Below, in pieces: positions 18,233 through 31,370 of a stretch of DNA of 64,000 nucleotides. The stretch is taken from positions 372,001 through 436,000 of the forward strand of contig JAFDVR010000017.1 in the NCBI GenBank assembly GCA_018268855.1. Direction: 5' to 3'. The translations under genes and the position numbers were made by a program. A model generated the notes under the pieces. The model made no database searches. It had not been told where the DNA came from and worked only from the letters and a program-made list of their open reading frames with translations. Origin of the DNA: Acidobacteriota bacterium (GTDB taxonomy: Bacteria > Acidobacteriota > Terriglobia > Terriglobales > Acidobacteriaceae). How positions within the stretch are numbered: the first letter of the stretch is position 1; the number at the start of each line of letters is the position of its first letter.

Positions 18233-19287
18233 GCCAGGGAGTAAAGACCGCAATTGCAGGTGTGACCGGATATGCAGGCGCCGAGCTGGCGCGTTTGCTG
18301 CTTAACCACCCTCGTCTGCAAAACACGCCGCCGGTTTTTCTGGGCCGCATGGGCGCGGACGAGACTACGCTTCTGTGGGACCTGCATCCGCAGCTTGCGC
18401 GTAATGACGGGTCGAAATCTCCTGAGGTAGTTCCCTTCTCTTGGGAGCAGTTGAAGGCGGGCGGCATTGAGATCCTGTTCATGGCGACACCGCATGAGCA
18501 GTCGCGCGAGTGGGCGCCTCAGGCGATTGCGAATGGTTTGCGTGTGGTGGACCTCTCGGGCGCGTGGCGTCTGTATGAGCGTGCAAACTCTGCTGTTTAC
18601 AAACTGGAAGACGCCGATCCTGCTGCGGCTGCGAAGCTGCAGGCGGAGGCTGTCTTTGGTGCGCCCGAACTGCATCGTGCAGAGATTAAATCTGCGCGGA
18701 TTGTGGCGAATCCTGGGTGCTACTCCACTTCGGTAATTCTGCCGCTGGCTCCTCTTGTGCAGAAGAACCTCGTTGATCTTGATCGTGGCATCATTGCGGA
18801 TTGCAAGTCGGGTGTGTCCGGTGCGGGCAAGGCCCCTACGGCGAAGACGCACTTTATGCATGCGGCGGACAATCTCTCCGCATATTCGGTCTTCGGACAT
18901 CGGCACACGGGTGAGTTGTATGAACAGCTTCATCTCACCGCGGACCAGATTCGTTTCACCCCGCATCTGCTTCCGATTCCGCGCGGCATTCTGTCATCGA
19001 TCTATCTGCGTTTGAAAAAAGCGACCACGAAGGATGCGCTCGACTCCCTCTTCCGCAGCTTTTATGCAGAGAGCCCGATGGTGCGTGTGCATGCGCCTGG
19101 CAACCTGCCGCAGATTCAGAACATTGTGCGCACGAATTTTTGCGATATCGGATTTGAACTTGGGCCGAATGGACGCGACGTGCTGATCATTTCGTGCCTC
19201 GACAACTTGCTGAAAGGCGCTGCCGGACAGGCGGTACAGAACATGAACGTGATGTGTGGGTACGGAGAATCGGAGGGCCTGCTTTGA
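18229..19287 (+). CDS. argC: N-acetyl-gamma-glutamyl-phosphate reductase
   Basis: ArgC reduces N-acetylglutamyl phosphate to the semialdehyde with NADPH, the third step of ornithine synthesis. It has 352 residues. The Rossmann start TAIAGVTGYAGAELARLLL is at about 6-24; the catalytic cysteine is Cys164 in NPGCYSTS; the KSGVSGAGK motif and a HRHTGELYE histidine follow. The start codon is TTG at 18229, inside the TTGA that also holds the argR stop. The end overlaps argB in the same way. Confidence 0.95.
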   Translation: MSQGVKTAIAGVTGYAGAELARLLLNHPRLQNTPPVFLGRMGADETTLLWDLHPQLARNDGSKSPEVVPFSWEQLKAGGIEILFMATPHEQSREWAPQAIANGLRVVDLSGAWRLYERANSAVYKLEDADPAAAAKLQAEAVFGAPELHRAEIKSARIVANPGCYSTSVILPLAPLVQKNLVDLDRGIIADCKSGVSGAGKAPTAKTHFMHAADNLSAYSVFGHRHTGELYEQLHLTADQIRFTPHLLPIPRGILSSIYLRLKKATTKDALDSLFRSFYAESPMVRVHAPGNLPQIQNIVRTNFCDIGFELGPNGRDVLIISCLDNLLKGAAGQAVQNMNVMCGYGESEGLL

Positions 19288-20066
19288 AGTTTGTCGTCAA
19301 ACTCGGCGGCGCTGCCCTCGAAAAACCTGAACTGGTGACGTTGATCGCCCGTTCGCTCGCTGAACTGGTTGCCGACGGCAACCAGGTTGCCATTGTGCAT
19401 GGAGGCGGAACACAACTCACCAAGACGCTCGCCGCAATGGGCAAGAAGAGCGAGTTCATCTCCGGCCTGCGCGTGACCGATGCGGAGACACGCGACGTTG
19501 CTTTGATGGTGCTCGCCGGCCGCGTAAACAAGTCGCTTGTTGCTGCGCTGGGCCAGGCCGGGCAAGCCGCAATGGGGTTGAGCGGTGGCGATGGTCATGT
19601 CTTCCGCGCGCGCAAGAAGAAGACGGAACCCGATCTCGGCTTCGTTGGCGAAATTGCGAGTGTCGATCCGAAGTGGCTTGAGGCGATCTGGACGATGGGC
19701 GCTGTGCCTGTGATCTCTTCTATCGCGCTTGGCTATGACGGCGAGTATTACAACGTGAATGCCGATGAGATGGCGAGCGCTTGCGCTGTTGCGACAAAAG
19801 CCGACGCTCTGGTCTTCCTCACGGATGTTCCGGGCGTCAAAGGAGCGGACGGCAGTGTGATGCGCTGGCTTTCACTCAAAGAAGTTCCTGCGCTGCAGAA
19901 GAGCGCAGTGATCAGCGGAGGCATGCTGCCCAAGCTGAACGCGTGCCGCGATGCCCTGATGGGCGGAGTGAAACGCGTACGGATTTTGCCTGCGGAAGCG
20001 GCAAAGGTACTGCCCGATCTGTGCACCAGCCGGGTTAATGACGGTACGGAGGTGATGGTGGCATGA
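19284..20066 (+). CDS. argB: Acetylglutamate kinase
   Basis: ArgB phosphorylates N-acetylglutamate, the second and often arginine-regulated step of the pathway. From the TTG at 19284 it has 260 residues, a usual size. It shows VVKLGGAAL at the N-terminus, IVHGGGTQL for substrate binding, and the amino-acid-kinase core with NVNADEMASA and FLTDVPGVKG. The frame is open from 19194, but those 30 residues lie inside argC and match nothing; the TTGA overlap decides the start. The N-terminal helix of arginine-inhibited hexameric ArgB is absent, so feedback inhibition may fall on the synthase instead; this is an inference. Confidence 0.94.
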   Translation: MKFVVKLGGAALEKPELVTLIARSLAELVADGNQVAIVHGGGTQLTKTLAAMGKKSEFISGLRVTDAETRDVALMVLAGRVNKSLVAALGQAGQAAMGLSGGDGHVFRARKKKTEPDLGFVGEIASVDPKWLEAIWTMGAVPVISSIALGYDGEYYNVNADEMASACAVATKADALVFLTDVPGVKGADGSVMRWLSLKEVPALQKSAVISGGMLPKLNACRDALMGGVKRVRILPAEAAKVLPDLCTSRVNDGTEVMVA

Positions 20067-21338
20067 CGAACATGATTTTGGATGGAGGGTCCGCTGGAAT
20101 GAATCTGGCAGCAACACAGGCAGCAGAAAAGAAGCTTCTGGTGCAGACCTATGATCGTCACGCCGTCATGTTCGTGAGTGGCGAGGGCGTACATCTGCGC
20201 GATGCAGATGGCAACGAATATCTCGATCTGCTCAGCGGCATCGGCGTCTCCGCGCTTGGCTACAATCATCCGGCGATCACGAAGACCATCACGGAGCAAG
20301 CTGCCACGCTGCTGCATACGTCCAACCTCTTTTATCACTCCGGCACGGCTACGCTTGCAACCAAGCTGACTGAGATTACCGGCATGGACCGCGTCTTTTT
20401 CTGCAACAGCGGAACGGAGGCGTGGGAAGCCGCGCTGAAGATCGCTCGTTCGCACGCTACCCTGCTGCGCAACGAAGGCAAGCAGATTGGCACCAAGATT
20501 CTTGCGCTGGAGCACAGCTTCCACGGCCGCACCATGGGGGCCGTTGCCACCACGCACAAGGCGAAGTATCGCGAGCCGTTTGGTCCGCTTACCCCTGGCG
20601 TGGAGTTCGTTCCGTTTAACGATGTTGCTGCGCTGCGTGCTGCGTTCTCCAATGATGTTTGCGCTATTGCGATTGAAGTGCTTCAGGGCGAAGGCGGCAT
20701 TCATCCGGTGTCGCAGGAGTTTTTTGCGGCTGCGCGTGAGTTGTGTGATTCGACGGGCGCTCTGCTGCTCTGCGATGAGATCCAGTCGGGCATAGGCCGC
20801 ACCGGCAAGTGGTGTGCGTATCAGCATTACGGCATTCAGCCGGACGTGACCACGCTGGCCAAGGCGCTTGCCGGTGGTCTGCCGATGGGCGCAACGCTCT
20901 GCACCGAAGAAGCCGCGCGCGCTATTACGCCGGGCATGCACGGCACCACCTTTGGTGGAGGTCCGCTTGTCTGCGCTGTGGCGCTTACCGCGATCGACAC
21001 CATTGAGCACGAGAACCTGCTGGCGCACAACACCGAAGTGGGAAACTACTTTATGGAGAAGTTACGCGCGCTGAAGAAGAAGCACGACTGCATCGTGGAG
21101 GTGCGCGGCATGGGCCTGATGATCGGCATGGAGTTGAACGATGACGACGTTGCGGGCAAGATGGTGACTGCGATGCTTGAGCATCACGTGATCATCAACC
21201 GCACCAGCGAAACGGTGCTGCGTTTCCTCCCGCCGTATCTCATTACAAAGGCAGACGTCGATGAAGGCGTCGCCGCACTTGACTCCGCTTTGACGGAGGT
21301 TTTGCAGGCACACACTGTGCTTGCTGGAGACCATACGC

Positions 21339-21349
<11 letters not shown>
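20063..21349 (+). CDS. argD: Acetylornithine aminotransferase
   Basis: A 428-residue class-III PLP enzyme that converts N-acetylglutamate semialdehyde to N-acetylornithine. The start overlaps the argB stop (ATGA). Family motifs are FCNSGTEAWEAALKIAR, HSFHGRTMGAV, the PLP aspartate region LLCDEIQSGIGRTG, and the Schiff-base lysine in TLAKALAGGLPMG near residue 266. The N-terminus has about 14 extra residues (MTNMILDGGSAGMN), so an ATG at 20099 is an alternative start. A second ArgD-like gene lies at 38505-39764; this copy, inside the operon, is the biosynthetic one. Confidence 0.93.
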
Positions 21350-25238
<3,889 letters not shown>

Positions 25239-25249
<11 letters not shown>

Positions 25250-25793
25250 CACAGTCCGCAAGGCGCGCCTTCAGGACGCCGCCAACATCTTCGAACTCGT
25301 GAACTCGCTTGCGGGCGACGGCACACTCTTGCGCCGTAATTACGCCGAGATCTGCGAAAACGTGCGCGATTTTCATGTGGCTGAGAGCGAAGGCGGAGTG
25401 TTTCTTGGATGCGGCGCGCTACACCTCTACGGCCCCCACTTGGCCGAAGTCCGTTCCATCGTGATGAAGCCGGAGGCCAAAGGCAAAGGCGTTGGCGGCA
25501 TGTTATTGAAAGCTCTTCTGAAAGAAGCCGAAGATCACGGCGTGCAAGCCGTCTGCCTCTTCACGCGCATTCCGGATTTTTTCTTCAAATACGGCTTCCG
25601 CGTCACGATGGACCGTGCCGCTCTGCCCGACAAAATTTATAAGGACTGCCAGAAGTGCCCCCGTCTACATGCCTGCGACGAAGTAGCCATGGTGCGCGGC
25701 CCCATCCCCAAGGTGGCCGTCCTGGGGCCCAGCAAGATCAAGCAGCAGGAACTCGTTCCACTCCAGATAGCCTTCACGGGTACCACGCACTAA
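25239..25793 (+). CDS. argA: Short-form N-acetylglutamate synthase (GNAT)
   Basis: A 184-residue single-domain GNAT acetyltransferase, probably making N-acetylglutamate from glutamate and acetyl-CoA, the first step of the pathway. Visible features are the acceptor-side YAEICENVRDF, the beta4 strand HLAEVRSIVMKPEAKGKGVG (the acetyl-CoA loop is in its second half), and CLFTRIPDFFFKYGF, typical of the ArgA-like short synthases. A cysteine group (CQKCPRLHAC, about residues 134-143) might bind metal. The ATG at 25239 has GAAGGTGA just upstream; an ATG at 25227 is also possible. There is no kinase-like regulatory domain. The function follows from its place as the last operon gene. Confidence 0.82.
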
Positions 25794-25814
25794 ATATCCA
25801 GACTGCACACAAAC

Positions 25815-25848
25815 GAGAAGGCCAGGTGCTCACCCACCTAGCCTTCTC
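25815..25848 (+). terminator. Terminator of the arg operon
   Basis: A long hairpin, GAGAAGGC-C-AGGTG paired with CACCT-A-GCCTTCTC with a single internal mismatch, lies 22 bp past the argA stop. No strong T-run follows. Confidence 0.7.
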
Positions 25849-25948
25849 AGCACATCTACCTCATCAGAACTACGCGTGGCAGCCCGTACGGCAGAGTGCA
25901 TCTCAAAATTGCCTATACGTATAAAGACGAGCGAATCTTAAAAACGTT

Positions 25949-26746
25949 TCACCACGCGTAAAAAAAGCCGTCACGCTGCTGCAGGTCCACATCCACGCCG
26001 AATACCATACCTAACTGTTGAGGAGTCAGCAACTTCTCCTTAGGACCATCGGCAACGATCCGTCCTTCGGCCATCATTATCACCCGCTCAATCTCCGGAA
26101 TAATATCGTGCAGATGATGGGTAATCAGGATGATTCCTGTACCCTTCCGCGCCAGATCACGCATGGTCTCCCGCAACTCCCGCTGTGCGGATATGTCCAG
26201 AGCATTCGAAGGCTCATCCAGCAGCAACATACGCTGACCGCTGGCGTCCTCTTCTGCGCCCACCAGCGCACGTGCAATCATCACGCGCCGCTGCTGTCCG
26301 GCGGACATCTCCCCTACCAGCTTGTCCCGCAGATAGCCTGCGTCCACCAGGTTCAGCATCTGCAAAGCACGGTCGCGCATCGCGTCCATTACCGTCAGGT
26401 TGGGCCACAGCGTTGAGGAGGAAAAGAACCCTGACACGGCTGCGTCCAGCCCTGTGGTCATCCGCGTAGGTTTGCCCGGCAATTCCGGCGCGACTACGCC
26501 GAGCATCCTCCGTAACTGCGTCAGGTCCCAGCGCTCGCGGCCAAAGATGCTCACGCGTGTTTCGGGACGCACCAGCGGATAGATTTCGCAGGTCATGGCC
26601 TTGATGAGCGTGGATTTGCCGCAACCATTCGGGCCCAGGATAGCAACATGCTCGCCGCGGCAAATCTGCAGATTGATATCGTGCAGCACGGTGTTTAGTC
26701 CGCGCGCCACGTAGACGTGTTCAAACGATAGAAATGTCTCTTGCAT
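25949..26746 (-). CDS. ABC transporter ATP-binding protein without a local permease
   Basis: A 265-residue ABC ATPase: Walker A GPNGCGKST at 38-46, signature MSAGQQRR, Walker B MLLLDEPSNALD and the H-loop ITHHLHD are all intact. It resembles YlmA/ModF-like soluble ATPases. No membrane permease or binding protein is adjacent. It is the last gene of a tight minus-strand run, only 3 bp after the Gfo/Idh/MocA gene. It could power a transporter encoded elsewhere or belong to the run's sugar metabolism; neither is shown. Confidence 0.88.
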   Translation of the reverse strand: MQETFLSFEHVYVARGLNTVLHDINLQICRGEHVAILGPNGCGKSTLIKAMTCEIYPLVRPETRVSIFGRERWDLTQLRRMLGVVAPELPGKPTRMTTGLDAAVSGFFSSSTLWPNLTVMDAMRDRALQMLNLVDAGYLRDKLVGEMSAGQQRRVMIARALVGAEEDASGQRMLLLDEPSNALDISAQRELRETMRDLARKGTGIILITHHLHDIIPEIERVIMMAEGRIVADGPKEKLLTPQQLGMVFGVDVDLQQRDGFFYAW

Positions 26747-26749
26747 GGC

Positions 26750-27973
26750 TCAGGCTTTGAATGGCGGAATCGCAGTCTTCGATTCAGTGAAGACAGCATC
26801 GTGCGCCACCGCACATGCAATCGCCGAACCGTAGCCAACGTGAGCATCTGCTACCGGCGGATGCTCTCCACGCACTGCGCCTATGAATGACTCCACGGCA
26901 GAGAGTGTTGGATCTTCGTGTTCTGCCACCTTCACACGCGCGCCTTCACCGCGATACGGCATCTCACCGTGCGTCGCGTACGATGCGCCCGTCTCGATAC
27001 CGCGCTGCACAATCGTCTTGCCGGATGGTGCCGGCGCGTTCGACTTCTTCTTTTCGTAGTAGAACGTCGCGTCTTCAATTGTCAGCGAAACGCTGCCTTC
27101 CGTGCCGTACACCCACACCTCGTTGCCGACCTTCGCATTGTCGGTGATGGAAGAGAAGAACATCCTGCGGCCCTTTGAATATTCAAATGTGGCCTGCACG
27201 TTGTCGCCCACGGTGCGGCCATCGTGATAACGCGCGATACTCGTTGTGCCCAGCACGCTGTGCGGTTGCCGCTCACCAAAGACCCAGTTGGCGAGATCGA
27301 TGTGATGCGACCCCAGCTCCGTTACCAGGCCACCGGACGTTTCGCGATACAGACGCCAGTTGATGAGGTGCTCCAGCTTCTTGTCCGGATCGGGCGAAGG
27401 CACGGGTCTGCGCCAGTTTCCATTGCGATGCCAGTAGGCGTACACCTGCAAAGGTTCGCCAATCTCTCCGGCGTGAATACGCTTGACTGCTTCGACTACC
27501 CACGATGCGTAGCGATACTGATGTCCGATTTGGAAGAGGGTCTTGCGCGCCTCCAGTTCACTGAGAATTTTCTGGCACTGGTCAGGCGTGAACCCCATGG
27601 CTTTCTCGCAGTAAATCGGCAGCCCGGTTTCCGCCGTCGCGAGCACATGTTCCGCATGACACGCAAGCGGCGACGCAATCAGCACCGCATCCATATCGCC
27701 ATGCGTGAGGAATGTGTTCAGGTCCTTCGTGCCCCACACGTCGTTTCCGACGATGCGATTCACCTGCGCGAAACGAGGATCGTAGATATCGCAGATGGCC
27801 GTGACGGAAACACCCGGCACATGCAGAAAGTGCCGCATCACCTCCTGCCCTCGGCTGCCTGCGCCAATTACCCCAAGACGCAACGGCTTGTTTGCAGGCA
27901 AAGCACGCAGAGGACGCGCTGCCGCAGCAACACCCGCGGCAGCAACACCGGACACAAAATCACGACGATTCAT
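26750..27973 (-). CDS. Tat-exported Gfo/Idh/MocA-family oxidoreductase
   Basis: A 407-residue NAD(P)-dependent sugar or glycoside oxidoreductase. MNRRDFVSGVAAAGVAAAAR is a twin-arginine signal; the Rossmann motif LGVIGAGSRGQEV follows at about residues 33-45; YCEKAMGF carries the conserved lysine of the EKP motif (altered to EKA). The start at 27973 forms an ATGA overlap with the ApbE stop and has AAAGGG 6 bases upstream. Exported relatives often act with TIM-barrel isomerases on glycosides, which matches this neighbourhood. A TGAS tetrapeptide (26981-26992) resembles the core of ApbE target motifs. The substrate is unknown. Confidence 0.87.
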   Translation of the reverse strand: MNRRDFVSGVAAAGVAAAARPLRALPANKPLRLGVIGAGSRGQEVMRHFLHVPGVSVTAICDIYDPRFAQVNRIVGNDVWGTKDLNTFLTHGDMDAVLIASPLACHAEHVLATAETGLPIYCEKAMGFTPDQCQKILSELEARKTLFQIGHQYRYASWVVEAVKRIHAGEIGEPLQVYAYWHRNGNWRRPVPSPDPDKKLEHLINWRLYRETSGGLVTELGSHHIDLANWVFGERQPHSVLGTTSIARYHDGRTVGDNVQATFEYSKGRRMFFSSITDNAKVGNEVWVYGTEGSVSLTIEDATFYYEKKKSNAPAPSGKTIVQRGIETGASYATHGEMPYRGEGARVKVAEHEDPTLSAVESFIGAVRGEHPPVADAHVGYGSAIACAVAHDAVFTESKTAIPPFKA

Positions 27974-28983
27974 CGGCATCCCTTTATCGTACCGCTCCAG
28001 CGGAACGTGGCGCACTTCAGGCCATTTCTCTCGTATAACACCAGAGCGCGGGCGTCAGGAACAAACCGTCGCAGCGTGCTCATCGCCTCATCGGGTGATT
28101 GCACAAACAACACATTTGAAAGCGCATCGCTTGCCGTTGCCGAAGGATGTATCACGCTCACATGGACGCGTCCGCGCACGGGTTGGCCCGTTCGCGGGTC
28201 GAAGATGTGGCAATACATTACGCCCGCTGCGGTGAAGTTCTTCTCCGTGCAATTCGCGCTGGAGAGCGATTCATCTCGCAGGTACACCGTCGAAATCACT
28301 CGCTTCGGCAGCACTGGCGAACGCACGATCACCTTCCACCCGCGTTCGCCCGGAGGCGATCCCATTCCGTAGATCGTGCTGCTTCCAGCGGAGATTAGCG
28401 CACGTTCCACCCCATGCTCACGCAATAAACGCACAGCGGCATCGACAGCGAAGCCTTTCCCTATTCCGCCCGGATCGAGTTCCACACCATCGCGCAGAAA
28501 ACGCACGGTGCGCGTCGCAACGTCGAGCTTCACTAGTTTCCATCCCACAACGCGTTTTGCTTTTGCGATCTCCGCATCGGAGGGCACTCGACCCGCGTGC
28601 TGAAAAAATCCCCACACGCGCATCAGTGGCCCGACGCTCATGTCGAATGCGCCATCGCTCGCACGGCTCCAATGCTCTGCCGCCGAGAGAAACGCGAACA
28701 TCTCCGGATCGACGGTTACGGGTCCCTGCCCTGCTAATCGATTCACGCGCGACAACTCACTCGTTTCGCGATAATTCGAGAGCAACTCCTCCAAACGATC
28801 GACTTCATCAAACGCCAGTTCCGCCATTGCGCTTGCAAGCGCACGATTCTGGTCGATGAGGACAATCTCAAACTCCGTCCCCATGGCCGCGTGTTTAAAG
28901 ACGAACGGCGCTGCCATCTTCTGCGGAACAGCAACAGCTTCCGCAGCAGCCAGCAGCGCCAGCGCCATAACGAATCGAATCAA
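27970..28983 (-). CDS. apbE: FAD:protein FMN transferase
   Basis: ApbE attaches FMN from FAD to a threonine or serine of exported redox proteins. The N-terminus is a hydrophobic signal sequence (VMALALLAAAEAVAV) ending near a Sec cleavage site. Family motifs are MGTEFEIVL, LDPGGIGKGFAVDAA for FAD/Mg binding, YCHIFDPRTGQPV and ASDALSNVLFV. The start is uncertain: TTG at 28983 forms a TTGA overlap with the upstream stop (the same trick as in the arg operon), ATG at 28968 lies in the signal, and ATG at 29013 lies inside the upstream gene. No classical flavinylated partner (NqrC, RnfG, FMN-bind) is nearby. Confidence 0.88.
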   Translation of the reverse strand: MIRFVMALALLAAAEAVAVPQKMAAPFVFKHAAMGTEFEIVLIDQNRALASAMAELAFDEVDRLEELLSNYRETSELSRVNRLAGQGPVTVDPEMFAFLSAAEHWSRASDGAFDMSVGPLMRVWGFFQHAGRVPSDAEIAKAKRVVGWKLVKLDVATRTVRFLRDGVELDPGGIGKGFAVDAAVRLLREHGVERALISAGSSTIYGMGSPPGERGWKVIVRSPVLPKRVISTVYLRDESLSSANCTEKNFTAAGVMYCHIFDPRTGQPVRGRVHVSVIHPSATASDALSNVLFVQSPDEAMSTLRRFVPDARALVLYERNGLKCATFRWSGTIKGCR

Positions 28984-29951
28984 GCGCAGTTCAGTCCTGC
29001 CTTTGCTGCGCAATCCTTCAGCCCCTTCATGCTTATGCGGGTGGATGCTTCCGCCGATCCGGCACCGCGCCAGTGCGTCTCCAGACTCACCGCACCCTTA
29101 TAGCCGTCACGCTTGAGCGCCCCAAGCTGTCCGACCCAATCGACCAAGCCTTCGCCGACTGGCTTCCACTCGTGTTTTCCGTTCGGCAGTCGAATCGCGC
29201 TCTTGGCATGGCAATGCACAATACGGTGCTTCGGCAGCTTGTCATACGCATCCGGATAAGGAACGTTGTTCGGGAACGTCACGGCATTGCCCGGGTCCCA
29301 GTTCAGCGTGAAGCTCTTTGTCGGGATCGCATTCAGCACTTCCAGAGCTTCTTCGCCGGAGCCGGTGTTGCATGCCATCTCGTTCTCAAGAACCAGCAGC
29401 ATGTTGTGGCGGCCACACTCTTCAGCGGCTTCCTTCAGCTTGCGATTGATCTCTGCGCGGTATGGCTTCTGGTCATCCAATCTCCAGAAGTCGAAGCAGC
29501 GAATCTTATTCGTCTCGAATGCCTTCGCCAGCTTGATGCAATGCACCAGCAGCGCATCCTGCTCCTTGTAATCGAAGTTCGCTTTGAACTGGTCGCGCTG
29601 TGGACTCTCCTTAGAACGCGGCGCACCCGGCAGATCGGTCTTGAAGAGCGGCGAAGCAATATCGGTGACGCGCAGTTTGTACTTCGCGAGGATCTTCTTC
29701 GCGTCCGCGATCTGCTTCTCATCCAGTTCTGTAATGTTCTTGCCCCACATGCTGCGCAACTCAATCCAACTCAGGCCAAAGTCGTTTGCAGCCACACTGC
29801 ATGCGTGATCGAAATCCTGTGAGATTTCATCATTGATGACCGCAAGATGAAATGGACACGTCGCAGCCGCCTTCTTCATCTGCGCGCTCAATGTGCTGGA
29901 CGCTGCCACCGCCGCCAATCCGCCAACAAACTCTCTTCGCGAAACACTCAT
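28980..29951 (-). CDS. Tat-exported sugar phosphate isomerase/epimerase-like TIM-barrel protein
   Basis: A 323-residue xylose-isomerase-like TIM barrel (AP endonuclease 2 fold). It begins MSVSRREFVGGLAAVAASST, a twin-arginine signal with an AxA-like cleavage region (LSAQ). Metal-ligand positions appear in LVLENEMA, FTLNWDPGNA, HCHAKSA and VSLETHWRG. Exported members of this superfamily isomerise or eliminate oxidised sugars. It lies 9 bp after the phosphodiesterase gene and overlaps apbE, indicating one transcript. The exact reaction is not known. Confidence 0.84.
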   Translation of the reverse strand: MSVSRREFVGGLAAVAASSTLSAQMKKAAATCPFHLAVINDEISQDFDHACSVAANDFGLSWIELRSMWGKNITELDEKQIADAKKILAKYKLRVTDIASPLFKTDLPGAPRSKESPQRDQFKANFDYKEQDALLVHCIKLAKAFETNKIRCFDFWRLDDQKPYRAEINRKLKEAAEECGRHNMLLVLENEMACNTGSGEEALEVLNAIPTKSFTLNWDPGNAVTFPNNVPYPDAYDKLPKHRIVHCHAKSAIRLPNGKHEWKPVGEGLVDWVGQLGALKRDGYKGAVSLETHWRGAGSAEASTRISMKGLKDCAAKAGLNCA

Positions 29952-29960
29952 CGTTCTCTC

Positions 29961-31289
29961 CTATTTCAATGCTGCCGTTACCGGAACACCGTCAATATTC
30001 TTCATCTGAACGCCGAGCAGTTGAGCAATGGTCGGCGCTACATTCAGATTTTTGAATGCTGGAATCTCTCCGGCATTCTTGATGCCGCGACCGCTCGCGA
30101 TAAATATCTCCTGCATCAGCGGCTCTGTATTCGGATAACCGTGGGACCCCGTCATCACGGTCTGCTTCTTCGGCGTGATATCGCCATCGCTGTTCGTCAG
30201 CGCGTAACCGTTCGCGGCAAAGACGATCAGGTCCGGCGCCTGAGGATTCACCTTCGGATCGGCGATACCGATTGCGGCATAACCGTCCGGCGTAACGACA
30301 GAACGGATACCTTCTTTGCCTTCAAACGCCGCTTTCAACTTCGCCAGCTTGGCTGCATCTGGATGGTGCGCGTAGATGTATGCTAGGCCAGCTTCTGGCA
30401 ACACACCTGCATCTTGCGGCGTAAATCCTGCGTGCTTCAGTAATAGCGCTGGCAAAACACGCGCATGCACGCTCATCTGCCCGTGGTCGCTCACGATCAG
30501 GAACGTCGTGCGATCCAGATCGCCGGCTTCCTTCACCGCATCGACTACTTGCTTCACCTGCGCATCGAGAAATGAAATAGCCGCAGCCGTCGCAGGATTG
30601 CTGAATCCATATCTGTGCTCCATCGAATCCAGCGTGAGGTAATGCAACAGCAATAGGTTCGGATGATGGCGTTTGATGATGTGCACGGCGGCATTCGTAT
30701 ACATCTGATCGCGCCATGTTTGATCGGGCTTCCGAAAGTTCGCAACCTGCTCCGGCGTGATGAGGCCGTCCGCGATCATCTCTTTCACTACGACGCTGTT
30801 CGCATCCGGCCTTTCTTCGAAGGCAAAGTCAATCGTCTTTGGATCGTGGATCGCCACCCAATCCACTTCTGCAGTCGTCATCCCCGCTTGATGCACCACG
30901 TCGTAGACCGTTGGCACATGCACCAACTCGGCCTTCGTGGAAGGAAACAGCACCTTCGGCTCAATGGTCGGGTCCTGCTGGTGCGTGATGAGGCCGTTCG
31001 CCATGATGAAGCTCTTTGACGAGTCCACGCCTGTCACAATCGCCGTATGGTTTGGCCACGTCACCGTAGGATTCACCGGCTGCATCGCGCGCGCGTAGCT
31101 TCCCTGCTTCATCAACATACGCAGCGTTGGAAACGACAGCCGCCCATCGCGCAGCGATTCCGCGCCAAACGCATCCAGGCTAATCACAACCACCATTGGC
31201 CTCGAGCGGTCCACCTTCTCCGCACGAGCACTGCACCCTGCACACACCATCCACACCGCAACGGCGCAGCCTAGCAAACGCTTCATCAT
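29961..31289 (-). CDS. Exported alkaline-phosphatase-superfamily phosphodiesterase/phosphatase
   Basis: A type I phosphodiesterase/nucleotide pyrophosphatase-like enzyme of about 442 residues. An N-terminal signal (LLGCAVAVWMVCAGCSARA) predicts export; the CAGC could be lipidated but is not a canonical lipobox. The first metal aspartate is in VVISLDAFG, the threonine nucleophile in TVTWPNHTAIVTG, and later metal ligands in VSDHGQMSVH and MTGSHGYPN. Several ATGs (31319, 31301, 31298, 31289, 31286) are possible and none has a good ribosome site. It is the first gene of the five-gene run and follows the nrdB terminator, so the promoter is probably in the 31290-31327 gap. Confidence 0.85.
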   Translation of the reverse strand: MMKRLLGCAVAVWMVCAGCSARAEKVDRSRPMVVVISLDAFGAESLRDGRLSFPTLRMLMKQGSYARAMQPVNPTVTWPNHTAIVTGVDSSKSFIMANGLITHQQDPTIEPKVLFPSTKAELVHVPTVYDVVHQAGMTTAEVDWVAIHDPKTIDFAFEERPDANSVVVKEMIADGLITPEQVANFRKPDQTWRDQMYTNAAVHIIKRHHPNLLLLHYLTLDSMEHRYGFSNPATAAAISFLDAQVKQVVDAVKEAGDLDRTTFLIVSDHGQMSVHARVLPALLLKHAGFTPQDAGVLPEAGLAYIYAHHPDAAKLAKLKAAFEGKEGIRSVVTPDGYAAIGIADPKVNPQAPDLIVFAANGYALTNSDGDITPKKQTVMTGSHGYPNTEPLMQEIFIASGRGIKNAGEIPAFKNLNVAPTIAQLLGVQMKNIDGVPVTAALK

Positions 31290-31327
31290 GCGCACCATCA
31301 TAGTGCGTGCGCTGCACACAAAACAAA

Positions 31328-31349
31328 GCGGCGCACCGTAGTGCGCCGC
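31328..31349 (-). terminator. Terminator of nrdAB
   Basis: A perfect 9-bp stem GCGGCGCAC/GTGCGCCGC with a 4-base loop is followed on the minus strand by TTTGTTTTG. It lies 21 bp after the nrdB stop. Confidence 0.88.
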
Positions 31350-31370
31350 CTCTATTTTCTTCAGTACAGT

